From the NCBI RefSeq assembly GCF_036898095.1, contig NC_090765.1, positions 34,624,776 to 34,688,775 on the forward strand: a stretch of 64,000 nucleotides of DNA, given 5' to 3'. Shown one piece after another: positions 36,435 through 48,054 of this stretch. The stretch comes from Palaemon carinicauda. Lineage: Eukaryota; Arthropoda; Malacostraca; Decapoda; Palaemonidae. The notes beneath the pieces are model-generated. The model was not told the DNA's origin, did not search any database, and saw nothing but the letters and a program-made list of their open reading frames with translations. The position numbers were made by a program, and so were the translations under genes. How positions within the stretch are numbered: position 1 is the stretch's first letter; each line of letters begins with the position of its first letter.

Positions 36435-36636
36435 GGGTGTTTGTATAATGGCAGCCACCTATATGTATAATGATGGCCAACTAAGAATATGGCAGTGTAA
36501 GGGGGTTCGCAGGGCGCTGTTAGGTAAGTAGGTAAGGACATGGCTTGTTGGTTAGGTTCGGGAGGAAAGTTTAGGTTAGTTGATATCCAATTTTAATCAA
36601 CGCGTGAGGAACTGGCTGCTGATATACGAAGGCTCC
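36435..36636 (+). repeat. Family B short repeat, copy 4
   Basis: Starts GGGTGTTTGTATAATGGCAG, ends GATATACGAAGGCTCC. It is immediately followed by copy 5 in the same direction. Confidence 0.75.
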
Positions 36637-36851
36637 AGGGTGTTTGTATGAAAGCTGCCTCCTGTATGTATAATGACGGCTGACTAAGAATATGGCAGTG
36701 TATGTAGGGTTGCAGGGGGCCGTTAGCCTACCCTACAGGTAAGTAGGTAAGGACACAGCTTGTAGGTTAGGTTAGGGGGGAAGTTTACATTAGCTGGTGT
36801 CTACTTTTCACGGCACGCAGGAGGAACTTGCCGCTAATATACAAAGGCTCC
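36637..36851 (+). repeat. Family B short repeat, copy 5, tandem with copy 4
   Basis: Starts AGGGTGTTTGTATGAAAGCT, ends AATATACAAAGGCTCC. The head-to-tail junction without spacer suggests tandem growth or a target-preferring insertion. Confidence 0.75.
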
Positions 36852-36870
36852 CTCCGATCAAACTAATGTA

Positions 36871-37067
36871 CTATACTCAATTTTTTTTAATGAGGCGCAT
36901 TTGCACTGACTTGCAGCGGTGCCCTTTTAGCTCGGGAAATTTTCCTGCTATTTGATTGGTTAGAATTATCTTGTCTAACTAATCAGCTATCAGGAAACTT
37001 TTACGAGCTAAAAGGGCACCCCTGCGAGTCGGTACAAATCTGCCTCACTAAAACGAATTGACTATAG
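36871..37067. mobile_element. MITE with TA target duplication (Tc1/mariner-like)
   Basis: Ends CTATACTCAATTTTTTTTAA and AACGAATTGACTATAG pair as terminal inverted repeats. Further in, TGCCCTTTTAGCTCG pairs with CGAGCTAAAAGGGCA. The ~197-bp element is flanked by TA on both sides. It is non-autonomous. Confidence 0.8.
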
Positions 37068-38083
37068 TAGCAATCTTTTGAAATATGCTGGTTAAAATTG
37101 TTTTGCAAAAATGTAATTTAAAGTTAAATTGGTTAGGTTAGGTGGTGTTCTTATGTATATATTCCTGGTTAAATTGTGGTTTTTCAATTATACCTTTTGA
37201 AATTTTATTGTTAGAAATTTTGAAAGTATGGATTTCTATCAGTTATTTGCATGAGAATAGATCAAAGTATATTACCAAAAAATACACCCACCAGAAACAC
37301 TTATTTTCTTCATCAGGAATATTGTGCTATATTTATTCTGATTTTGGTTACCGACCCTTTCTGTCCCTACCAACTACAAAGTAGGCTCTAAATATTAAAA
37401 CTAATACCACCCACATTCATACCCTCTTGAGACATTATATTGAATCACCTTTTTTTTTCCTTTTAACTTTTATTGCAAACAAACTGTTTTCCTCTTAAAA
37501 TCCTTGTTTTTAATTTCTTAGTTTATCTTATCGTTGGAACAGGGTCACCATTGGCAGTTGCAGATGTATTTTCATGCCCGAAAAATCATATTTCACTATG
37601 AAAACAAACAGGAATATGACCTATTCAAAGGTTCCACACATAACCTAATTTGGGATGCCGTGCCCTTACCTACCCTTTCTGCCGGGGGTTGTGCCAATCC
37701 CACCCCTATGACACCCCTAAGATGCTGTGTGCCTATGTCTTTACCTTAATATAAGTGTCTTACCTTATTGTTTTTGGGATAGATGTTATTCTATCCATTA
37801 CAGTCAGATGGTCTCGGTGTGGTAGATGTACAGGAGTAACAGTGCCAATTCTTAGTCTTTTAAGTACAGTACAAAATTTCTTGTGGCACCTCCAAATGTA
37901 ATGCTTAGCATATCGTAACCCTCACACTTCTTACACCTAGCTTCCTTGTTTTAAACAAATGGAAATGATTGCATAATAGGAATGCTCGCAACCGGGCCAT
38001 AGAAACATCCTGTATTGAAAGAACTTTGTAAACTTGGAACTAAAGAAGATAAAATCTGTGCTACAAATGAAAATAGATGATTG

Positions 38084-38114
<31 letters not shown>

Positions 38115-39015
38115 GTCATGTGATAATGAAGGTGCTGAGTAGACTTATAGATGATTGCAATGGCCACCAGATTTTATTACTAAGAGAAAATAAGTTAAGA
38201 ATAAATACTTTAAGCAAAAACTTTTTGTTTGCTACCAAAGTTACAAATGAGATCTGTTGTCACAATGCATTTTAAGTTGATTTTTGTTTTGAGTCTGGTT
38301 TTATATACATACATACATACATACTGTATATATACAGTATAATACTGTATACTGTACTTGAAAAAAAAAGAGAGAAAGCAGTCCTTTATCATTTATAAAT
38401 TATTGCACCCAATATTTATCTTATGCAGTAGTGTACCTACACTTATACAGTACTGTACTATTAGACAATAAGTAATACTTTTAACAAATCTTTACCTTTA
38501 TTCCTATGTTTGGCCTGCACATTGCCATCAGAGGTCTCCGTTACATTTTCCAGACATGATGCACATAAAAAAAAGTCTTAGAAATATAAAAAGAAAATGA
38601 GCCAGACCAAAATCCCAAATACGTAGTGTATACAAACGTGGCGTACAAATGCTAAAGTGATATGTAACATACTATTCCATGGTCTGGCAATGCTGTCACG
38701 TGGCCGTGTGGTAGTAGCGGCTTAAGGCCTAAAAATATGGGAAATGAGGATAATGACAGATTTTACTCTGTATCTTTTCAAACAGTTTGTTTATTTAAAC
38801 AAAAAGTAATACACAAGAGTATTGAGCACATAACTAAATCAGTTATGGTAGCGTTGAATTTCACTGAAAATGTTTAAGTCACAATTTACCAAGTCAAATT
38901 CAAAATGCAAAATCTTCTAAGTGCTCATTGATACATAAATATTACAAATTTTTAGGGTCTGGCAACAGAGAGAGACAGTGGGGTTTTAGAAAGTTACAGA
39001 ATAATCTACGGTACA
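37068..39015. other. Intergenic with poly(C) and TACA repeats
   Basis: No gene is supported. Poly(C)/poly(A) at 38085-38112, (ACAT)n near 38307-38325, and palindromic TACAGTA words near 38326-38355. Confidence 0.5.
38790..38795 (-). terminator. Possible poly(A) signal for the 39016-39236 exon
   Basis: TTTATT on the plus strand reads AATAAA on the minus strand, about 220 bp beyond the stop of the candidate exon. Confidence 0.2.
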
Positions 39016-39236
39016 TTATAGAAATGAATGAATATCGATAAGACCAGGATTAGCCTCTAGCGGCGAGACGGTACTAGCGATCTCTAAGACATCTGGGCCA
39101 TGCTTCCTCCTTATGTTTGGTACGAATCCGGTTGGGGTACCATAGGCATACACTTGGGTTAAAGGAGGGGTGGCTGTCCCAGAGTCCAACGGTTCTTTGT
39201 TGCCGTGGCCGCGCTGGATCCTCTCTGTCTCCAGTC
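39016..39236 (-). CDS. Candidate terminal coding exon, unrecognised protein
   Basis: On the minus strand a strong acceptor (ATCTCTTTCCCATAG) is followed by 72 open codons to TAA at 39018-39016. They include LTQVYAYGTPTGFVPNIRRK, HGPDVLEIASTVSPLEAN and a LIDIHSFL end. Base composition rises above the AT-rich surroundings. Against: a second frame is also open for about 55 codons, no upstream exon was found, and I do not recognise the protein. It could belong to a repeat. Confidence 0.3.
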
Positions 39237-41790
39237 CTATGGGAAAGAGATTTTACTCAGCAATATGACAGATGAGCAAAACGGGCTCCAACCTCCACAA
39301 TGCTTGGCTAATGCAGATTGAGCAATTCAGAGCATCGAGGTCATTAAACAACGGTTTTTTGTCTACATTCGTCTCGTTGTTATTTGTGTTCTTTAGTTAA
39401 TCTAACTATACTTCCTATCCTGTGACGATGCTATTGTTGCTCTATACATCAGCAAATAGTTTGTCATATCAGTGAACCAAACATAACTCAAATTTAAGTT
39501 ATGATGATTTTTTTTAAATACCTAATGGAAGACCGTTTGTAACGATGAATTGTCATAACTTGAGACCGTCGTAACTTGAGAACCTCCTGTATAAGAAATT
39601 GAGTCGGCAAGAAGAGAATCAGGAGGATAACCATATAGTACTGTACATGTTTTGTCGTACATGCTGACGGTGTTGGTGTTAATATATACTGTACCATATC
39701 TAGGCTAAGATTAGGTCTAGTGTTTAGGCAATGCTTAAAAGATTCAAGTTGGTTAGAGGTCTTGGCATACATATACATTATGTATATATAAACATAGTTC
39801 GTGAATATGATTCTAAAGGTATTTTGATCTTTCCCTGCTTATGCGTAAGAGAAACTGTGCATTACAGATAATCAACCTTGACAGGGAAGGTGTCTCAGTA
39901 TGCAGTACTGGAGTTTACTCCCCTGCTACCTGTGCTCAGTCTCATTCCAGATCATGCACGTGCACTGTCGGTCAGGATTGATGGTGCTCCACTGGGGTAC
40001 ACCTGGGATCCCTCTCCCTAAAGATACTTCGGTTCTGAAGGAAGAGGGAATGGCTCATGGTGGGGTTCCATCGTGCACACGAAAAAGAGAGCAAGGGGTG
40101 TAAGGAAACAGTGATTGGTCTCCTCTCTTTCACAAGCAATATGACATTCCCATACATGAGCTTGTTCAGGAATACAATGCTTGGTCACTTTGTAATTGTT
40201 CTCCTTTTGACTCTAGGTCACTGGAGAGACTCCCTCATGCTTGCACTAGGAAATAAGGTCACCTGTCAGCTGTTCTTTCCCAATGTGGCCCATCACAGTG
40301 CTGTAAAGCTTCCACTCGCATGTGTTACTGGGAAGGAACAAGAATAGGTGACAACCCAAGACTGCTTTTAAGAGCACTGTCATGTTTCATTGTTTACTGA
40401 ACAGTATTTGCAATCAGTGACAAAGTCTTTCTCCACATGCCAACTAGTGTGTGTGTGTGAGTGCCACCTTATACCCCTCTCGCATGCTACCTGATACCGC
40501 ATTAACCAACACACACCACAGAGGCTAATTTATCCTGTATACGCTTCATCAGTCTCTGGGGATATGAGTACCAAAGGCAATTCTATTTCTAAATGGGAGG
40601 CTGATTGTCAATTGGGCTCCCTTTACACCTCTTCATGGTACACTTTCGATCCTGTTCTTGGTCTTGATCGTTCTTACTCTTGGGAAAGAACTTTCTCCTG
40701 AAGTGATTGTTGAGACTTCTAGTCCCTTGTGAGGGAGGAGTCTCGGGTTTTCACCACCCCTAAAGACGCCCCATGCGGATAACCTCGAGACTGAGTGTTT
40801 GTTTGTCGACGTTCTTGCACTCAGACTACTTTGCCTCCTTTGACAGTGGGATCTACTGTATTGATCGGTGTTTTGCCACCCCTCAAGGAACAAGTATCTC
40901 ACTGGAGTTGCCATGGTTGGAACTTGCTTGTGTGGCCTTGTACAGAGTAATTTCTCAGAACTTTGGGCCTGAGAATTCACTTTGGTCTAGCTTCTCTCAA
41001 CAAAAGTGAATCTACTTAGCTGAGAGTGCGAGCTACTCACCTGTCTTCACTCTCATGTACTTTGGCCACCTAGTCATGTCCATTACTGTGCTTTATCCCT
41101 GGAACGCAACTTCTGTTAGTAATGGAGCAACTGGATAGATAAGAAATTGATCTGCTGGTTCTGAGGATGGCTTTGTAAATCCCTAAGGAGGAGGCTCTTG
41201 TTAAAATTGATTGTTGTGCAATTTTTTTTTTTCTTTTTCTTTTGTAGTTCTGATATGGAGGGATACTAAACAAGAGAACACATGTGTCATTAATATTTTG
41301 CTTATAAGGCTTTTGGCAACCTGATGGCACATTTATAAGTTATGCTTATATAAGTTCTGAATACTAAGGATGATCAGAATTATGGAAGATTTTGGACAGC
41401 ATACATAAAGGTTTGTGTGAAGCAGTGGTTTTGAAACTTGGAAAATACAGTTGCTTCTCGAGTTCCTATGATATGTTGTAGGTAGGAACACACATAAAGA
41501 AAGTACTGTACTTTACATAAGATGTCACTTACTTTTGCTTTTACAGTAATAGTCAATCAAGGAAAGAAGAACACGTTGACATGAATGCAATACTAGGACT
41601 AAAGAACAAATGAAGAACATAAATAAAGGATGAAAAATTGTGATACATTAGTAGTAAAAAGATAATACAATTCCTTTATGGCACTTGCATTGGATCCACA
41701 AGGTGTTGTAAGTTAAAACTGTTGTAGCTGCAGGACTTATTGTAAATGATTTATAAAGCCATGAAATTTCTGTTAATACATTTGAGAAAT
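39237..41790. other. Intergenic; possibly repeat-derived decayed coding text at 39.9-41.1 kb
   Basis: Several short forward frames at 39900-41060 (e.g. LHSDYFASFDSGIYCID) have the GC and codon look of decayed retroelement Gag, but I cannot assign a family. No host gene is supported. Confidence 0.35.
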
Positions 41791-41963
41791 ATTTTTCAAT
41801 ATTAATCTTACCCGATGATCATGTAGCTGTCAACTCCGTTGCCCGACAGAAATCTACGGTCGGGATACGCCAGCGATCGCTATCCAGGTGGGGGTGTACT
41901 CAACAGCGCCATCTGTGGTCAGGTACTCAAGTACTTCTTGTCAACAAGAACTCAATTTTTCCT
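41791..41963 (+). repeat. DIRS copy 2 left inverted terminal repeat
   Basis: Starts ATTTTTCAATATTAATCTTA. The inner part containing CCAGCGATCGCTATCCAGGT is the inverted form of the right terminal repeat. Confidence 0.88.
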
Positions 41964-43306
41964 CTGTCGTGCCACCGGCTAGACCTACTTGGATACGCTG
42001 TTGATTCTGGAGTTATTGTTCACGATTTGGTGATGTATTTGCTCTAGAGTTTAGCCTTCGCTATTCAGGAAGCTTTATCATTAGCTTAGCAAGCTTTTGG
42101 AATTAATTTGATTTAATTATGGTGACGAAGAGAGTATGGACTCTCTTTCACTTTTAAATGGCCGACCCTTCCCTTAGAGAAGTGTTGGTGTCGAAGAGAG
42201 TATAGACTCTCTTTCACTTTTTATCACCACCCTTCCCTTAGACGGAAGTGTGTTTAGGTTTTTGGTAATTTTGCTTAACAAAGTTATAGATTTATTTTAT
42301 ATCTCTCCGCCATTTATAGGCCTCTTCGATTAACTTCCATTTATTATAAACTTATAAAAATTAATTTTTATGTTTGTTTATATGCGACCTTTCCTAATAG
42401 TAGGCGGTCCTTACTTGGAACCGAAGTTAATTAACATTGAGCCCGTCATATCGTTTTTCCTGTTAAGAATTTATGCTATTTTAATTTTAATGTTTTTGAA
42501 AGAATTTCTTTGATAGTCTCGTACTGTTTTCAAAGTTGAACTAACGTTTTGTTTAGTTTCCGCAGTTGTTGACGTTCAGAACGTTCAACTTGCGCTCTAC
42601 CGTTACGATAGAGAGAGAGTATTTCACGGTTTCACGTTGCAGTAAGAGTAAACCGATTCTAGCGTTTCGTTCATTCTTTCTTAGCTTAAATGGTTTTAAT
42701 TCTAATAAAGGAACTTTTTATTTGGGAAACCTTTCAGTTTTTTTCCTTTAACAAATAATATGTTTTAACGATATATATAATTGGGCTCATCTCTCAGGTT
42801 CTAAGTCAAGAGAGAGAGAGAGAGAGAGAGATAGAGACGGAGGGAGAGAGAGGAGGATAAACATTTCGTTCAAGCGGGTAACGTTGTTCTCGTTTTTTTT
42901 TTTTGCTCTTCTCCCTAGTCGCTATAGGGGAAGAAGGTAAAACGTTTCTAGAGTTTTATTCTTGTTCCCAGGCCTTATGCTGTGAGAGATTTTAAACGTA
43001 GTTTATTTGATCTAGTGTTTAGTCTCTTTTCCAGCCACTGAATTCTTTATCTTTCATTATGTTTTTCTGTTACATTGTATACTGTTTTCGCAATTACTAC
43101 CTTTTAATGAAGGATAGGATTGCGTGTTTCAGGTACAAACCACTTAAAGTTTCGAGTTCAGTGAAATAAGTGCAAACAGAAAATCAAAAGTGATAAAGTG
43201 ATATGCGCAAAGTGTTTCAGTGTTGCGTTCGAGGGTTCGTCTGTTCGTGCCAGTTGTTCACCTAGTCCGATACCTCTTACAAGCTCCCAAGCCCAGGGGA
43301 GAAGTA
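41964..43306 (+). other. DIRS copy 2 5' non-coding leader
   Basis: Closely similar to 50425-51720 of copy 3. It contains a partly duplicated block (AAGAGAGTATGGACTCTCTT at about 42127 and again near 42195), which can fold on itself, a GA tract at 42811-42832 and no coding frame shared by the two copies. Confidence 0.75.
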
Positions 43307-45192
43307 ATGTCGAAGGACTTATGGGTTCCACAGGCCTTGATCAACGAACAGACGTTTCCCTCCGTGGTTTCGGGTGTATCTACACACGTTGCCGACGTGA
43401 TCACCCCACCCACACAAAGACGAGAGAGCCCATTTATTCCTCGTCTGCGGAAGAGGTTTCTCGCAGAAACCATGGACCAAATCTTGCAGCTTTTAAGTGC
43501 TAGTCGGTCCCTTCCGCGCAAGTCCAACGGCCTAGGTGTAGCCACTGGGTCAGTTCGGACTTGCTGCAGTACGACAACTGCACACCTCTCAAGAGAGGCA
43601 AGGTGGTACCGCAACAGGCAGTAACTCCGTCTGTTGCCGCACCAGCGGTTTTAGACCCTCAGTCACAACGGACAGTAGCTCCGTTTGTTGTTGTCTTTCA
43701 TAGACCCTAGTGGTCCATGCTGCAGACTATACAGTCTCAGCTTGCTCCTTCATGCAGGAGTATCATGCTGGAAGGTTGACAATGCACCTGTTAACCTACA
43801 ACCCGCCGAGGTTGTGCGCTCAGCAGATACTGCGGCTGCCTGCTCCCACCCTCCACCTGTGAGAGCTCCACCACCGATGCGCAGTCCACCCTGCCAGACG
43901 CATGTTCTTGCTGCACCATCTGCTAACATGCGTGAGCTACCGCATCAGCAGTGGGAAGGTTCTGTAGAGCTGCCGGGTTCCAGCACTATGCGGCATTCTC
44001 CGCAGCCCATGCAGCATGCTCTGCATACCTTACAGCATGCTCCGCATACCATGCAGCATGCTCTGCATACCTTACAGCATGCTCCGCATACCATGCAGCA
44101 TGAGCCGCATACCTTACAGCATGCTCCGCATACCATACCGCATGCTCCTCAACCCACTGCAGCCCCTCCCACGCTCCAGCACTCTGCTTTTGTTGTTGCC
44201 AGCTCCCACACTCCGACTGCGGAGAAGGTTGACGATGCACCCGTGGGCCTACACCTCCCACGGTTGTGCGCCCGGCATGGCTTCCTGCTCTCACACTCTT
44301 GTTGTGAGAGCTCCTCCACCCATGCACAAGTCAACCCTGCCAGATGTATGATGACTCCCACACACAGAGCACTCCGTTGCCGTGCGTGAGCTACCACAAG
44401 CTGCCGTGTTTTGACACGGTGTGTCAGCCTCCGCAACACACTGTGGTTTCCGCCACTCGCCAGCAGCAAACTAGTCAGTCAGGAGTTGAGGCTTCCCCAC
44501 ACAACTTTGGTTGTTGCCAACTCACAAACTGTCATACAGTTACATGACGTTGCCTTCTGGTCTGCTACTTATACACCAGTGCTGTATGTCCTCACGCTCC
44601 TGTTGTGGTTGACAGTTCAGTTTTTGACAGTTCACAGACTGTCAAGCAGTTTCATAACGTTGCCTTCTGGTCTGCTGCTTTTGCACCAGTGAAACCCTCA
44701 CTGAGAGAACCTAGCTTTTCTCGGATATGGTTCCTGTAGATGAGAAAGTGCTGTTCTCCCTCCTTCTGATATTCCCTTGAGGACTCTGTCATTTGGAGAG
44801 GAGCCTTAAGCTGCTTAGCCTCCTATGGACTTTTATTTAAGCATAACATGCTTCCAGGGAGGGTAAATGGTTCCGCTTCAGTCGCTAACCCCGTCTGTTG
44901 CCACACCTGCTCCCATAGACCTTGAGCTTTGTTGCGAGACATGCAGTCCAAGCTTAGTCCTTGATAGAGGATTTTTTTACGGAGTCAGTGTGTCACTGGG
45001 AAGACGTTCAACAACCAGCAGAGGTGACTTGTTGTGACGCAGTGCGGCAACCTCAGCAACCCGATAAGGAGTTGTCTGTACTACCTAGACAGTCTAGACA
45101 GTTTCGGGTTGTCGCTGTACTTCCTCGCTTCCCCATGGTTGACAGTTCACAGACTGTGCAGCAGTACCATGATCTTGTGTCCGGCTCCGTCA
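43307..45192 (+). pseudogene. DIRS copy 2 Gag region, broken
   Basis: Starts at ATG 43307 (MSKDLWVPQALINEQTFPSV), nearly identical to copy 3. Indels shift the frame soon after. Later pieces carry the APPPMRS and VRELP motifs and the minisatellite. The region ends abruptly at about 45192, where Gag sequence (GTGTCCGGCTCCGTCA) joins RT sequence GACGACTGGCTT. Confidence 0.7.
44009..44155 (+). repeat. 21-bp minisatellite in DIRS Gag (7 units)
   Basis: Seven units start at 44009, 44030, 44051, 44072, 44093, 44114 and 44135. They alternate ATGCAGCATGCTCTGCATAC C and TTACAGCATGCTCCGCATAC C and translate as (M/L)QHA(L/P)HT repeats. Copy 3 lacks the array. Confidence 0.95.
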
Positions 45193-46623
45193 GACGACTG
45201 GCTTTTAAGAGCTCCCACAAGTCGTCGCTGTCTGGAGAATCTCAGATGGACTATGGATCTGACCAAGGAACTGGGCCTCCTGGTCAATTTAGAGAAGTCC
45301 CAGCTCGTCCCATCCCAGACCATTGTCTACCTGGGTATGGAGATTCAGAGTCGAGCTTTTCGGGCTTTTCCGTCGGCCCCAAGGATCAACCAAGCCCTAG
45401 AATGCATCCAGAGCATGCTGAGAAGGAACCGATGCTCAGTCAGGCAGTGGATGAGTCTAACAGGGACACTTTCATCGCTGGCCCTGTTCATCGAGTTAGG
45501 GAGACTCCACCTCCGCCCCCTTCAGTATCATCTAGCTGCTCACTGGATAAAGGACATGACGCTAGAGACGGTCTCAGTTCCTGTTTCCGAAGAGATGAGG
45601 TCTACTCTAACGTGGTGGAAGAACAGCTTTCTTCTCAAGGAAGGTCTACCTTTGGCTGTTCAGACCCCCGACCGCCGTCTCTTCTCGGACGCATCAGACA
45701 CGGGCTGGGGTGCGACATTGGACGGACAGGAATGCTCGGGAACATGAAATCAGGAGCAAAGGACACTTCACATCAATTGCAAGGAGTTGTTGGCGGTTCA
45801 TCTGGCCTTGATAAACTTCAAGTCCCTCCAGCTAAACAAGGTGGTGGAGGTGAACTCCGACAACACCACAGCCTTGGCTTACATCTCCAAGCAGGGAGGG
45901 ACTCATTCGAGGAAGTTGTTCGAGATCGCAAGGGACCTCCTCATCTGGTCAAAAGATCGAAAGCTCACGCTGGTAACGAGGTTCATTCAGGGCGATATGA
46001 ATGTCATGGCAGATCGCCTCAGCCGGAAGGGTCAGGTCATCCCCACAGAGTGGACCCTTCACAAGAATGTTTGCAGCAGACTTTGGGCCCTGTGGGGTCA
46101 GCCAACCATAGATCTGTTCGCTACCTCGATGACCAAGAGGCTCCCGTTGTATTGTTCTCCGATTCCAGACCCAGCAGCAGTTCACGTGGATGCTTTTCTG
46201 CTGGATTGGTCCCATCTCGACCTGTATGCATTCCCGCCGTTCAAGATTGTCAACAGGGTACTTCAGAAGTTCGCCTCTCACAAAGGGACACGGCTGACGT
46301 TGGTTGCTCCCCTCTGGCCCGCGAGAGAATGGTTCACAGAGGTACTGCAATGGCTGGTCGACGTTCCCAGGACTCTTCCTCTAAGAGTGGACCTTTTACG
46401 TCAACCTCACGTAAAGAAGGTACACCCAAACCTCCACGCTCTTCGTCTGACTGCCTTCAGACTATCGAAAGACTCTCAAGAGCTAGAGGCTTTTCGAAGG
46501 AGGCAGCCAGAGCGATTGCCAGAGCAAGGAGGACATCCACTCTCAGAGTCTATCAGTCTAAATGGGAAGTCTTCCGAAGCTGGTGCAAGGCCAATGCAGT
46601 TTCCTCAATCAGTACCACTGTAA
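45193..46623 (+). pseudogene. DIRS copy 2 RT C-terminus, RNase H and downstream pol domain
   Basis: One frame interrupted only by TGA at 45745-45747 (a Trp codon in its relatives). Order: [30 protein letters not shown] (thumb), IVYLGMEIQS, SDASDTGWGATLD (RNase H motif 1), [42 protein letters not shown], then [37 protein letters not shown] and [10 protein letters not shown], a pol C-terminal region that in DIRS is described as methyltransferase-like. RT fingers, motif A and motif B are deleted, so it cannot polymerise. Its last ~95 codons overlap the recombinase. Confidence 0.82.
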
Positions 46624-47521
46624 CCCAGATTGCTGACTTCCTGTTACATCTAAGGAACGTAAGATCCCTTTCAGCTCCTACGATCAAGGGTTACAGAAGT
46701 ATGTTGGCAGCGGTTTTCCGCCACAGAGGCTTAGATCTTTCCACCAACAAAGATCTACAGGACCTCCTTAGGTCTTTTGAGACCTCAAAGGAACGTCGGT
46801 TGTCCACTCCAGGCTGGAATCTAGACGTGGTCCTAAGGTTCCTTATGTCATCAAGATTTGAACCTCTCCAATCAGCCTCTTTTAAGGACCTCACATTAAA
46901 AACTCTTTTCCTCGTGTGCTTGGCAACAGCTAAAAGAGTAAGTGAGATCCACGCCTTCAGCAGGAACATAGTTTTCACATCTGAAACGGCTACATGTTCC
47001 TTGCAGCTCGGTTTTTGGCTAAAAACGAGCTTCCTTCACGTCCTTGGCCTAAGTCGTTCGAGATCCCAAGCCTGTCCAACTTGGTGGGGAACGAACTGGA
47101 GAGAGTACTTTGCCCAGTTAGAGCTCTTAGGTACTATCTAAAAAGGTCAAAACCTTTACGAGGACAATCAGAAGCCTTATGGTGTGCTATCAAGAAGCCT
47201 TCTCTTCCAATGTCTAAGAACGCAGTTTCTTACTACATCAGGCTTCTGATTAGAGAAGCACATTCTCATCTGAAGGAAGAAGACCTTGCTTTGCTGAAGG
47301 TAAGGACACATGAAGTGAGAGCTGTGGCTACTTCAGTGGCCTTCAAACAGAACCGTTCTCTGCAGAGTGTTATGGATGCAACCTATTGGAGAAGCAAGTC
47401 AGTGTTCGCATCATTCTATCTCAAAGATGTCCAGTCTCTTTACGAGAACTGCTACACCCTGGGACCATTCGTAGCAGCGAGTGCAGTAGTAGGTGAGGGC
47501 TCAGCCACTACATTCCCATAA
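46329..47521 (+). pseudogene. DIRS copy 2 tyrosine recombinase, one frameshift
   Basis: From ATG 46329 or 46350 (MAGRRSQDSS) the frame overlaps pol in another phase. It carries [31 protein letters not shown] (catalytic Arg), then near 47014 one base is missing in a TTTTT run (relatives read QLGFLAKNE), shifting the frame. The second part ([11 protein letters not shown] onward) has THEVRAVATS (His-x-x-Arg), DATYWRSKS and [10 protein letters not shown] (Tyr). Confidence 0.82.
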
Positions 47522-47927
47522 TCCCATAACCTTTTTAACCTTTCTCTTGAATACTTTTTATTGTTGTTTTTGGGTTGTACGGTCGGCTAAGAAGCCTTCC
47601 GCATCCTTGTTGATTTGGCGGGTGGTCAATTCTTTCTTGAGAAGCGCCGAGGTTAGAGGTTGTGATGAGGTCCTTTAGTATGGGTTGCAGCCCTTTATAC
47701 TTCAGCACGTAAGAGTCGTTCAGCATCCTAAGAGGACCGCTACGCTCAGTAAGGAAGACGTACTTAATAAAGGCAGAGTAATGGTTCAAGTCGACTTCCT
47801 TACCAGGTACTTATTTATTTTATGTTATTTTTGAATAACTAATAAAATGAAATACGGGATACTTAGCTTCTTTGTTAACATGTATGCTGGTCTCCACCCA
47901 CCACCCTGGGTGTGAATCAGCTACATG
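47522..47927 (+). other. DIRS copy 2 3' non-coding region
   Basis: Conserved with copies 1 and 3, including GGTTGTACGGTCGGCTAAGA and TTGATTTGGCGGGTGGTCAA. Confidence 0.7.
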
Positions 47928-48010
47928 ATCATCGGGTAAGATTAATATTGAAAAATGTTATTTTCATTAGTAAAATAAATTTTTGAATATACTTACCCGA
48001 TGATCATGAA
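47928..48010 (+). repeat. DIRS copy 2 internal complementary region
   Basis: CAGCTACATGATCATCGGGT ... AATATTGAAAAAT is the complement of the left outer end. GTTATTTTCATTAGTAAAAT ... ACTTACCCGATGATCATG is the complement of the right outer end. Confidence 0.9.
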
Positions 48011-48054
48011 TTAAAGAACCCGCCCTTCCTCCCCATAGAGAACCAGTGGACCGA

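Noticed and set aside
38505..38560. Short minus-strand open piece with two Cys (CASCLENV)
   Set aside because: No acceptor directly upstream and too short to support an exon.
44009..44155. CRISPR-like array
   Set aside because: Units are contiguous without spacers, inside a retroelement coding region in a eukaryotic genome.
43945..44327. Cys-rich antisense frame resembling a metallothionein-like protein
   Set aside because: It is the reverse reading of the 21-bp minisatellite in DIRS Gag; no independent evidence.
44961..45780. Upstream part of the 726-codon frame of DIRS copy 2 as a novel protein
   Set aside because: It is the recombinase frame continuing by chance across RT/RNase H DNA; the real recombinase starts near 46329.
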